NCBI GenBank assembly: GCA_020736575.1
Contig: JAGPYM010000020.1
Coordinates: forward strand, 248,001 to 312,000
Direction of reading: 5' to 3'
From: Thelonectria olida
Lineage: Eukaryota; Ascomycota; Sordariomycetes; Hypocreales; Nectriaceae
DNA: 64,000 nt
The position numbers and the translations under genes were made by a program. Within the stretch, counting starts at the first letter, position 1; each line of letters starts with the position of its first letter. Under the pieces are notes generated by a model, which saw nothing but the letters and a program-made list of their open reading frames with translations, had not been told where the DNA came from and did no database searches. Shown in pieces: positions 44,206 to 54,950 of the stretch.

Positions 44206-46541
44206 CTACAGCTTCAGGGCTTGGTCGATAAGAGCCATCAGACCTGCTCCCCCACCACGGTTTGAAGTCCAGTACGGCTGCAGAATCTCTAGCCCATTTA
44301 TCACACGAGACCTCCAGTTCGGCGGGATCTGAAGTTGTTGTGCGCCAGCCAGCTGCCTGTCCCGCTGGGCTTTCTCCGCCGCAGCGAACCGCAGACACGA
44401 CCCAGTTAAGCTGCGTAGGTTGAACCATGTCCCATGGTGAAGCCTGCTGCTTATGCGTAGAATCTTCAAGTACGAGAATCGCAGGTTCTGGGAAGCCAGT
44501 TCGGCCACTCTGCTCCGAAACGGCCCATCATATCCCTGGAGGACTTCCAATGGAAAGTCAGTGCATATCCGTAGCAAAGGTCGGTATGCCAATTCAAGAC
44601 TTGACAAGTACCGCTGCCTTAATACCACAGTCATCAGGTCACTTATTTCAGGTAGGGTTAAGTCTGTGGGAATGTCGAATTGGAGCTGAGGGGGCAAGGA
44701 TGAACGCCACTCAAAGATCTGTGCCTCAAATATCTCGGTGTGGCGTATCATTCGCGCAACATCCGCCAGCTGAATTCTGTCAAAGTCGTAAACATGACAT
44801 TCGAGGAGGTCATTGATGAGGTGGCGTGCGGCAATCTCTGCTAGATAGTAGTACCAGCCGCGTTCGCTGTCGATCGAAACTCTGCCAAGTCTTGGATCTT
44901 CCAAGTCTGGCAGTGCTGGAAATGGGCGAAGGACTTCGCAGTCCTCCAACACTGAGGGGGGAAGCGATAATTCGGGACGTAGTTCGCTAGATGAAAATCT
45001 ATAAGCACGAATCTAAAGCCTTGGGGCCGCTGAAGACGAACGAACATACCAGGTGGACTTCCAAATTGTGAAGCATAGAGCCTCTTCGACGCCGATCGGG
45101 CCTAAGCGATTTCGATCAGGAGGTTTACGCCATGGGTCGCTATTCGCCTCGTCAGTAGTGCGTCTCCATCTCCTAGATAGGGGCGAATAGTGAATATGCT
45201 CACTTCCGCATGACTGTACAGAACCACGCGTTTGCCGCATGGCTAAAGTACTTCCAGGCCTGAAGCGGTTGTAGGTTATGCATGTGCCATATCCTTCTAC
45301 CGGGTTAGCTTCAAAGGAACTAGGAACTGGGGTTATAAATGCCTTCTTATTCCCACGATGGCGTCCTTACCCCGCTAGGCACAGACATTGTACAGCCCCA
45401 AGGTCGTTCTGATCAAGGGCAAAGCCCAGGCGCTTAGATGCAATGTTCCAGTACCCGGTAGCCAGGTCGGGATCGCTACCACATTGAGGCTCGTGCAAAC
45501 TGGTTCCGCCGAAGGTTTTAGACGCTTCAGGTGCCTCCAGCGGCTCGGTAATAGCACCGATTGCACATACGAGTGCAGCGAGACAGGTCTCAAGCGACCA
45601 GTCAAACCCGCTCTCTGCCACGCGGAGGATCAGATCGTGCAGTGTGGAAAGATGCAATATGGGGTTTAAAAGGTGCACACTATGGATATACCTCAGTTCC
45701 AGGTCAGCCAGTAGCCTAATGTCGGTACTTGGCATCGAATGATCCAGAGGAACCGGTGGATTGGCGTCAGGATATATGTCGCTTGCCACAATATGGGATT
45801 GGAAGATGCGCCATTGCACAATGTTTTCAACCTTTTGGATCCGGCCTAGAGAGACCGCTGGCTTGACGCGGAGATCGCTACTTCTAGAAGCCAGCTGAGG
45901 CTTTAGTGCGGCACAGGAGCCTTGAACGGTTGAGGTAGGCGAGCCGTCTCTGCCGCCGGTGGGTACGTCGAGACCATCAGCCAACAACCGCACAGTCGGC
46001 GGCTTCAAGACGATCTCTCGAAGCTCACTGAGGGCCTGCAGAACCTCTCGCCCAAATACATGGCAGCTGGGAACCAATTCTTTAGCGTATTCTCCTGTGG
46101 CGATGGGCTTGGAGGCGTGACTGCTTACCAGGAGCTAGCTTCCGCCTCATACACACAAGGCTCGCCGACTTTAAGGCAGTAGCCGCAGCTCGGCCGTCCG
46201 TTGTCGCATTTTGTTTTTCGCGACCGACATTTCTGGCAGGCAACCGTCCCCCGGGTCCGGGGCGGTTGGGCTTCACTTGCAGGCGGCAGCCGTTGCGGCG
46301 CATGACGCACATCTTCGGCCGCGGCCCCGGCCCTGGTAAAGCCCTGGCTCGGGTGCTGGTAATCCTCATGCTGAATGTGGAGAATCTCTAAGTCGTCTGA
46401 TGACCTGGGAAGACCAGGCGCGGAGGCAGCCGCTTCAATGCGGCGGATTTTGTGAGGTCTCTGGTCTTCCGGTAGCAAATCTTGAGATTCTCTTGGTAGT
46501 CCTAGCGTATTAGCCTGTAGGGCATCCATCATCAGCGACAC
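44206..46541 (-). CDS. Zn2Cys6 transcription factor with fungal-specific regulatory domain
   Basis: Five exons (46129-46541, 45371-46066, 45204-45296, 45050-45172, 44206-44986) close in frame to 701 residues. The finger is CQKCRSRKTKCDNGRPSCGY then CLKVGEPC (C-x2-C-x6-C-x6-C-x2-C-x6-C) at about residues 100-130, late for this class, after a long N-terminal tail. The middle-homology region (fungal_trans) contains HMHNLQPLQAWKYFSHAANA, NRLGPIGVEEALCFTIWKS and ERGWYYYLAEIAARHLIND. It shares a divergent promoter with the NtaA-type gene and lies beside the transporter and monooxygenase, so it is the natural candidate for the cluster's own regulator. Confidence 0.92.
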
Positions 46542-46600
46542 GTCCGCGTTCGATGGAGCTGGCCAGCAGGCAGGATACTTCGTGGGGACCAGCCTTTCGT

Positions 46601-46615
46601 CGGAGCTCCGCGATG
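46601..46615. promoter_or_regulatory. CGGAGCTCCG palindrome overlapping a third GCTCCGCGATG word
   Basis: CGGAGCTCCG (CGG-N4-CCG inverted half-sites, the kind bound by Zn2Cys6 dimers) overlaps GCTCCGCGATG at 46605-46615, which is identical to the word in the two dyads near the aldo-keto reductase. It lies 60 bases upstream of the regulator ATG and 530 upstream of the NtaA-type ATG. Confidence 0.55.
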
Positions 46616-47144
46616 CTGGTGGCTCTTATATCGCCCTGACCTCCCCACTTGCTGTAACCTCCACCATTCGAAACCATAGAGCTGCCCAATCAGCTATGTT
46701 TGCAGGCGGTTGCGTCAGTTCGTTCCTGGCTTTGCTCATGCACAGCTTCCAATGAATCTTCCATGCTGGTTCAACGCAGCGCCGGGGCTTTCGGGGTTAA
46801 GGGATTTCCAAACTGCCCTAAATAGGGGGACCACTTGGGAGACTAGATGACGCCACCAAGCGGAAGCTAGATTCGTCGGACATTTGGCCGTTCGCAAAAC
46901 GCAATACACGGTCTCGGAAACGTGCTACGCAGTATTACCAGATTGGGCTCAGATGTAATAACAGTCGATTAGATATCCAAATCATAAATCAAGCTCGAAA
47001 CGTTATACAGGGTCGGGCCTATAAAGTATGTGTTAGGCCTTTCGCGGCAATCGCAAGCAATGCAACTCATAAGGACATCAATCGACTATCGAACCTGAAT
47101 ACTGATCTTATTCCCTCAGGCTGTCAGAGAGATTAACTGATAAT
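46616..47144. other. remainder of the regulator/NtaA-type divergent promoter
   Basis: No gene or further repeated motif recognised. Confidence 0.4.
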
Positions 47145-48801
47145 ATGACAACTCCAGATATCTCAGGGCTTGAAAAGCCGCCCAAGAAGCAGATTCTCCT
47201 CAATGCCTTTGACATGTCAACAGTCGGCCATCTCTCGGCCGGACATTGGAAAGTCTGGAGAACCTCGTCCAAGATTCAAAAACGAATCGAGTGTTAATAT
47301 TTTCACAGAACCCGGCCGATAGATCAGCAACAAAGCGCAAGCTGACATACTGGGTCGAGTTGGCAAAGCTTCTCGAAAGAGGCGGAATCAGTGGCCTGTT
47401 CCTTGCGGATACAAATGGAGGATTCGATACCTATGGCGGGAGCGTGGAGGAGAGCATCAGAAGGGCTGTTCAGTGGCCGGTGACCGACCCAGCTATCGTA
47501 CGCAGCGTCCTCTTTTTTCCCATTTGGTGCAAGCGAGCTGGAACATATAGTACTAACAGCTTATTGTAGCCAATCACAGCCATGGCGGCGGCGACTAAGA
47601 ATCTTACATTCGGTATCACGGCGTCCACGTCTTTCGAATCTCCTTTCGTTCTGGCAAAGCGATTTTCGACCCTGGATCATATGACGGATGGACGTATTGG
47701 CTGGAATATTGTCACATCGTGGAAGAAGTCTGCATTCAACGCCATCGGCATGGACCCTGTTGAGCATAACCAGCGATATGCGCAGGCTGACGAGTATATG
47801 AGAACATTGTACAAGTTTGTCTCGCCCGCCTCTTCGAACCCAGATGACACATGACTTTTTACTAACATAAGAGCTCTAAAAGACTATGGGAAGGTTCATG
47901 GGCTGATGATGCGCTGGAGCCTGATTCGACTACAGACACATATATTGATCCGTCTAAAGTGCGCCATATCAATCATCAGGGCAAGTATTACAAACTATCC
48001 ACCCGCCACATTGTAGATCCTTCTCCCCAACGAACCCCGTTCCTGTTCCAGGCGGGCTCGTCAGCTGAAGGTATCGATTTCGCAGCCACCCACGCAGAGG
48101 GCATTTTCGTCTCGTCGCCTTCACCTGAGCTATTACGGGTGCAGATTGAGAAGAACCGCAAGATTGCAGCTGAAAAGGGGCGCGACCCACACTCCTTGAA
48201 GTTCTACCTCTCCTTTACACCCATTCTGGGAAAAACGGATGAGGAAGCCCAGGAGAAGTTTCGGGAGCTCAGGAAGAATGCGAGTCCTATTGGCGGCTTG
48301 GTCCTTTTTAGCGGATGGACTCGTATCGATATGGCTAAACTCCCGCTCGATGAGGATATCAGCAAGGTAGACTCTGATGAGGCCAGAAAGCTGTGCAACA
48401 TTTTCAAGCCCACGGCCGAGACGCCCGTCTGGACGCCTCATCTCATCGGCGAAAAAGCTGCCATGAGTGCCATCTCCCCCTCTGCTGTCGGGTCTCCAGC
48501 TACGGTGGCGGATGTAATGGAGAGTTGGATCGAGATTGCTGATCTGGACGGTTTCAATCTTGGATATGTTACGTCGCCGGGTTCATTTGAAGATGTCGTG
48601 GAATTACTTGTGCCCGAGCTGCGGAGACGCGGTATCTACCCCGAGGCCATTGAGGCCGGGTTGACGGCACGGGAGCGGGTCTATGGAAAGGGCCAAGCTC
48701 GGTTGAGGGATGACCATGCCGGGAGCAAGTACAAGTATGAGGTATATCAGGAGGAGGAGCCATACGTTGCGGATAGTCAGTCAGGGGAACTCGACGTATA
48801 G
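47145..48801 (+). CDS. NtaA/SnaA/DszA/DmoA-family FMN-dependent monooxygenase
   Basis: Four exons (47145-47252, 47309-47497, 47570-47814, 47883-48801) close in frame to 486 residues. The first donor, GTCTGG, is weak; the others fit consensus, with TACTAAC before the third exon. Hallmarks of the bacterial-luciferase-like NtaA group are QILLNAFDM...GHWK-NP, YWVELAKLLERGGISGLFLA, GRIGWNIVTSWKKSAFNAIG, NHQGKYYKLS, and TPFLFQAGSS...GIDFAATHAEG. Members use FMNH2 from a partner reductase to oxidise nitrilotriacetate, dibenzothiophene sulfone or dimethyl sulfide, cleaving C-N or C-S bonds. No flavin reductase gene is seen in the window. Confidence 0.92.
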
Positions 48802-49073
48802 AAACTATGGGCATCATGGCTCGACTCCCATAGATACGAATCAACGGCCTAACTCGGCCATACAATTTTGTAAGTTCCCTATCACTACAAGACCACCTTA
48901 TCTCTATGAACTTTCTGCGCCGGACATTCTCGGTTCCTGTTGTTACTTACCCTTATTCAATCAAGCCTTTATTAGCAGATATGTCTCGGTGGGTATTTGG
49001 GCAGTGCCCCTTTTTATCTGAACCACAAGAGGGCTTTACAATTGTATTCATAACTGCCCCTCCCCATGTAGAC

Positions 49074-50462
49074 TCAATCTTTAAACTCCAACTCGCAATC
49101 CCCGGTTTTTAACACTCGCATATCCGCCTTCTCCTCCGCAAGAATCAGGGCCTTTTCCTTGTTCTTACCCAAAAGATACATCCTTTGAACACTAACCAAG
49201 ACACTCGCCAAAACGATGGACCCGAGAGAAAATCCCTTTCCAAGCACATATGGCGATTTTCGATATATCTGCCCAGCGACAATGCCTGCCAAATTGCCGA
49301 GAGTCTGCTGGATACCAATGGCTATAGCACGCCGGTATTGTGGTACCATGTTGACATTGAGCCAGGCAATGTTCATGTCTGACCCATTGTAAGCAGAAAT
49401 TGAGACGAGGAAGCAGGCAAAGTATTTGATGGCATTGTTTCTGACAGTGAGTAGGATAATATAGCCAATCGTCCCCATCACGCTTGTTATCAAGATGATC
49501 TAAGATGGATGCCATCAGCCAAAAGTTCGAGCACCTATTTCGAAAGCTTCAGTAGGAGTCGGGTAGACTTACAGGTCCGCACTTTTCGTATTTGTCGGGG
49601 ATGGTTGCAAGCACGATAAACGCTATTGCGCCAAGCAAGTGAATCGGAATGGTCAAATAATTGAACGCAAGTCTATCTTGTCCCATCGTCTTCAATATAG
49701 CTGGAAGAAACATGATGAAGCCGAAAGTCGAGATATTCTGGAAAGCTGGGTGATTGCACTGCGTACATGCTAGACCCCATTTTGTTGAGGACATCTGGGA
49801 AGTCATACTTTAACCAAACTTTCATATCAGTGAATGCAAGCCGTATCTCCTCCCAGGAAAAGACACCCTCGCCCATGTATGTCAAGCGTTGTTGATGACG
49901 AGTTTCCATGACCTCGCGGTCGTACACGAGAGTGAGATATAAGTTAAGCGAGGGAAACAAGTCGCCCTCGGCAGCACCAAGAACAAAGCGACACGCATAC
50001 AAACCCCCGACATTGGTCACGAATCTATTCGCAACAGTCGCAACAGTCCATATGATACACGGGAGGAAGAGGGCGTAACGTGGTGAAAAGCGCTTGACAA
50101 GAATGATGGCGGGGGATTTCGACAAAGAGGTACGGCACGTAGAAGATGGAGATTGCGGTCGAGAATTGAGCTTCGGATGCCCCGATGTCTTCTGGAATAT
50201 CTGCGACTTTGACGTTTCCTGTCGGTTTGTCAGAAGGGTTCTTGATCGGTGGGATGCGTTCTCAGTTACCAATATTGGCCCGGTCAATGAAGCATGCCAT
50301 GTAAATGATGTACAGAGCTGGCAAGACGTAGAAATCTACCTTTCTAACGGCTCGGCGCTCCGTCTTTGGGTCAATTGCCTGTACTCGGCTTCCAGCACTT
50401 GTTTGGGTCTGGCAATCCGAGTGGCCTGTCACCACCTTTTCTTCAATAGTCGCTAGGTCCAT
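49074..50462 (-). pseudogene. second Dal5-family MFS transporter, disrupted
   Basis: The start exon (MDLATIEEKVVTG...VDFYVLPALYIIYMACFIDR) joins by an intron of about 55 bases to GNVKVADIPEDIGASEAQFS, and conserved segments run to the C-terminus (FGFIMFLPAILKTMG; SAYNGSDMNIAWLNVNMVPQ; LGNLAGIVAGQIYRKSPYVL). Three defects: one extra base in the G5 run at 50111-50115 shifts the frame at VEIP-AIILVKRF; LTLVY joins directly to DREVMETR, so about 75 residues including two membrane helices are missing; and the frame changes again near 49740-49800. The last intron (about 49502-49571) looks normal. Either it is a recently decayed paralogue of the intact transporter at 42 kb, or part of the damage is assembly error. 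Confidence 0.75.
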
Positions 50463-51566
50463 GCTTCAATGTTAAACTGGGAGGTTATTCCTGTGTATTT
50501 TGATGGCAGATATACACATCGGCCATCGTTAAGGAATCTTGCCGTATAAATGCGAAATCTCAGGCTGTGGGTGATTATGCTACGCCCTCGGCTCCAGTCT
50601 TCTCCTCCTCATTAATAAACTGCGTGTCACGATATACGTCAATGTTTCGTGTGGTGAGACACAACTTTGCTTCCATCACCATCGGGTGCTGCATATGAGA
50701 AAGATGGTCCTCAAGTGACATCATGCTGCGGTAGATCCAGGGGCTCGGATGCTATCTGCTCCCGATCGTGATACTCATCGAAACATATCGAGGCGGGGAA
50801 TCGTTTTCGATGAGAAGCGGTAAAAGACGGGTTTTCGAACACAAATTCTATGTTGCATGTCTAAATTCTTGAAAGAGTCATGCAAGTACGTCGATGGCTG
50901 TGGGTGGATTGGTTGAGGCACAGCTAGAGAAAATACAGGAGTTTCACAACGTACACTTTCTGTGCTTCCTCAATATGCTTCATTGTATCACACACACTTT
51001 GGGTCTTGTCGCCATCATGTTATTCAGGGCTTACTTCCTTACCCGATATGTTCCGGCTGTTCTTCCTCCCATTGGCTGAGTGGCGCAACAGTAGGTACCT
51101 ACTAACTGGCCATTGCGTCGAGGTACCAAAGCACGACGTAGCACGCAAAGCCAGAACAAAGATGGTGATATAGATACACGGGATACTATCCGTGATACAC
51201 ATTCTGGTACTTGAGTGGTTCCGTCAATGCTGGACTGCCCCCACAAGTTCGTTTGCTGGAGCGAAACAAGCGGCAAGAAATGTCAACCGAAAGAGTCGTA
51301 AATGGAGGCTGTACTTTGAGTGTGGCAACCTTCTCAGTCTGAGCCATCCTTTACCTATACAGTTCATCCGAAAATGGGGCGATCTTACGTCGAGTCGTCG
51401 GCCACCACCACACACCATCCCGTCATCAATGACAGAATTTTCTTGCATTTCGGATTTTTCCTTCAATCATTTCTCAATCTCGATGACATAGTTTATTCAT
51501 TGGCCCCACAGCAAGAGAGTTGCGGCATTTATATACACAACTTGCTCAATACCTCACATCAAATAA
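50463..51566. other. intergenic, no gene seen
   Basis: About 1.1 kb between the broken transporter and the tRNA gene. Short open frames only. Confidence 0.4.
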
Positions 51567-51674
51567 GGAGGGATGGCCGAGCGGTCTAAGGCGCTGTGTT
51601 CAGGTTGATATCCAACCCAGGACGATACTTTCGCAGTCTAGTAATAGGCGTGGGTTCGAATCCCACTTCCTTCA
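51567..51674 (+). tRNA. tRNA-Leu(CAG) with a 26-base intron
   Basis: Acceptor arms GGAGGGA and TTCCTTC pair with two G-T wobbles, discriminator A at 51674. The A box TGGCCGAGCGG and B box GGTTCGAATCC are canonical. Anticodon stem CTGTG/CGCAG encloses TTCAGG...T with anticodon CAG at 51601-51603. A 26-base intron, 51605-51630, follows the base 3' of the anticodon, the normal nuclear tRNA intron position. The variable arm is long, as in type II tRNAs. No CCA is encoded. Confidence 0.95.
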
Positions 51675-52574
51675 GTTCTTTTTGAACTTCCCAACGATTG
51701 TTGATGATTTCTTTTTGATTAAATGAAGCGACAAACAAATGTTCCAAAATGTGTGTTGATGCAGCGGCACCTACGATTTTTTTTGGTGGGAGACGCATGT
51801 CCATGGGCGCGCAATTTATTGTGGGCCAAGCCTGTTAAGTGGGTCTCATCTTCCTCGTCACGTGAGGTCCAAATTGAGCCGAACTCGGACTGTAACATGT
51901 CTGACACAACCAAGGGAATGCTCGTCGGCTGTGTTGCCTGATCGTCGCCTTTCATATCATTGGACTACTGAAAGTATCTCTGTTTACTACTTGTAGTCTT
52001 GGACAAGTCATGGACAGTTGGAAAGCTGTCGCCACGGATGTTGGCCCAGCTCTTGTCGACCATGATGGACTAGTTTGGGCTTGGTGGACGCAAAGCGAGA
52101 CATGATGTAGATTATTGGCGAATATGGACGGTTGACGGGTTTGAATTATACAAGGTTGATGAGTAGATGGGAAAAGTCTTGTGATAATCGGGGGCCGCGC
52201 ATTCACAATCCTTGAGTCGTCCACAGTTTCGCCACAAAAGCCAGGACAACATAGTGCTTGTCGGAGCATCGACGCTTGCTACATAGACAGTCAAGAAAGA
52301 GAAAAGGACAAAGTGATGTGGGGCTACTGGTTAACCCAGCGGTATCCATGAACACAATATATAATCACCAGCCGGGCTGGTACCCGAAGCCCAAGTTCCC
52401 GTGGTGCAGGAAATTATGTTAAATATCAAGTTCCTATCCGTCATCTAATCCATTTGTGCTCCTTCTAAATGTTGGCTTATCCATGCGCCTTTATCCTTGA
52501 CATGGTTGCCATCTATACCCAATGACCTAACTATCGCCTTACCCTGATTCTAGATCCGTATCAATTTGCGTGGT
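51675..52574. other. intergenic, no gene seen
   Basis: About 900 bases. No feature recognised. Confidence 0.4.
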
Positions 52575-53514
52575 TCATTCGGCGAGCTTTTGCTTCCTTT
52601 GCTTAAGCCGAGCAAAAAACCTTGAAGTGTCTCCCATAGGCACGTCAAAAGGGAGCGCCTCTTGGCAAAGATAATGGAGCACGCAGTAGAAACCGAGCAA
52701 CCCTGAAATAAAGGCAAACACTCCAGACGCTTTGATGAGGCCAGCGCTGGTGGCCAGCTTCCCATCCGCGTGCGCGAATTGCGACGCGGCGTCGAGACTC
52801 AGACAGACTTCGAGTGCCACGAATATGCTGATGTAGACAAAGGAGCTTAGGGATGTTAGCAATTGAAGACAGAAAAGGGTGGAAACATGAACTCACAATG
52901 GAAGACTCGCAATGAGGAAGAAAATGTTCAGTACCGCCCACACTATTCACTGTTAGGCCAGGTTTCTTTCAACTGATAAGATGGCTTACGTAGTAGGTAA
53001 AAACCCATGGCGTTGTAGTACTCGGGCGTCTTTCCGCCGTACGCATCGACAACGCCGAAGGAGGGAAGCATGATTGCGCCATATCCACCGTAGAAGAGTG
53101 CTGTCAAGAGTCAGTAGGTGCAAGGGTGGCATGACCGTGGGGCAACTCACCATAGGCGCTCAACACTGTGTAGGAAAAGGTAGCCCCTCTGATCAATTCC
53201 CATTGGGCTGAGATCAAAAGCCCTATGCTGGCCACAAAGCAGAGATCTGCCACAAAGACGTTTTGGGTCTCGACACCACGGACTCCCATCATTGCCAGAG
53301 ATACAGCCGTCAAGGTCACTGCGAATCCTGCCATGGCAAAGGCAGACTATGTATTGAATGGTCAGCTTCAGTAAGTGTTAATATTTGTCTAGCTACTTAC
53401 CGGGTTGCCAATTCGTTCCCCCAAAGGAGGGCTATGGTATGCCAACGTTGGCGTCATCGACATTGGTGTCGGTGAGACTCCAAACTTTTCTTCGTCTGTG
53501 GCTTTGAAGGACAT
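52575..53514 (-). CDS. GPR1/FUN34/YaaH (AceTr) family acetate transporter-like protein
   Basis: Five exons (53401-53514, 53151-53346, 52990-53100, 52897-52942, 52575-52845) close in frame to 245 residues. The protein has the family signature GNP right after the N-terminal tail (ERIGNP-SAFAMAGFAVTL), six membrane helices, and FYGGYGAIMLPSFGVVDAYG, the YGG motif region. Yeast Ato proteins and Aspergillus AcpA in this family move acetate or ammonium across the plasma membrane. The 46-base fourth exon is very short. The promoter upstream of 53514 is about 1.4 kb. Confidence 0.93.
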
Positions 53515-54950
53515 TGTGTCGCGTAGGTAGGGCAGTTCAAAGGGCACTTGGCTGAACTGATATCTTGAGTGCGGGCTGTAGACTCAGGTAGAATACCTTA
53601 TATAGAACACGGTAGGTCTCACCCGTCGGAACTACTCGGGATGGTGTGATTCGCGATGACAAGGGCAAGAATGTTGAGACTCAAAACCCGCTTGAAGACG
53701 GTCTACTGTTACCTAATAGTCACAGTCGAGGTGATCTAGACAGTTCCAAAGTCGAATCCACCGCTTTTCCTAAGAGGAGCCTTCCCCATGTCCCCTGTAC
53801 GTCTGCTTGTTAGCGTTGCGGAGTAATCTGGGGAGGGTCATTTTGTTTGTAACCAACTACCCGCGAAAGCAGGTTATCGCTGGTGCAGAGCTTTCCCCCT
53901 CCTACTCGGGGTTTCCAGTACGCCGCAAGGTCCGAAGGGAATTAGATTTCCAAGCTGAAACTCTCCGGCTTGGGCTGATCGTAGACTAATACAGCTTCCG
54001 CAAGCTTAGATGCTTCCGAATAGTCGGGGTCTAGCCTCGGGTTGGCTTTCCGACACTCCACATTCTCGAACGGGGAATTATACCCGATGGTTTTCGGTTA
54101 CGTACTTTATTGACCGTCTAATTCGACTGCATGTTAAATAACTAGGGACGTTGAAATGTCCTGAAATCGAAAATTCTTCCAGAAATAAGGATGGTAATTA
54201 CAGCCGATGCTGAGCGAAGGATTTGCTTTCTCAGTTCTAGCTCTTTCTGCGCTGCGGGACTGGTGACTCATTCTTCTGCTCCAGTCATCTGTAAAGTTCT
54301 ATAAGTATTGTGAAAGAGCTACTCACTCTCATGTAGGAGCAGTGACGAGACTGGAGGTGTACGAAGTGAGTGCCAGGGTATCGATGGTTGACCTCTCATC
54401 ATTTTGGGGATGAGATCTCGACTAACTCCTCAGACGATGCATATAATGAGGATTGAGAGTCAACAGGGGCCCAGCCAGCAGGACTTGTCCAACTCGTCTT
54501 TTGAGATGGTTCTTTTTACTTCGATGGTCGAGGCGCCGATTTTCTACAAATAATCCAAATTACGATGAGACTCAACGAAGCCCAAATCATGTGGATAACA
54601 AGATGGAAGCTTGTTCCCCGATGCGCGGCTGCCTTTGACACTCTCATATGACAATGATGGTTTGAGTAATACAGCTCGACTAGTTACCCAGTTTCAGCAT
54701 GCCAGGAAGAGTAGGGCATGGAAATGAATCCTTTCCTTTAACCGTGTGTGTATCTACCACGCACTGTACACGCTTCCAGCACTTATTGGTGATGATCCCT
54801 GTCCGTCTCCAGAGCTGAAGCCTCTGTCTAAGCCACAGCCAAGCCAGCGCGTCAGCGTCAGCATTTTATACGTTACTCCGCATTTAAGCTTCATCAAAAG
54901 CATCACACGCATGTGCACGAAACTGATCAGATCTGAACCTGCGAACAGCC
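53515..54950. other. divergent promoter region, no gene seen
   Basis: About 1.4 kb between the acetate-transporter-like gene and the Zn2Cys6 regulator. Short open frames only; no motif assigned. Confidence 0.4.

Noticed and set aside
18275..48801. A classical polyketide or nonribosomal peptide cluster
   Set aside because: Tailoring-type enzymes and an AflR-type regulator are present, but no PKS, NRPS or terpene synthase backbone gene lies in the window.
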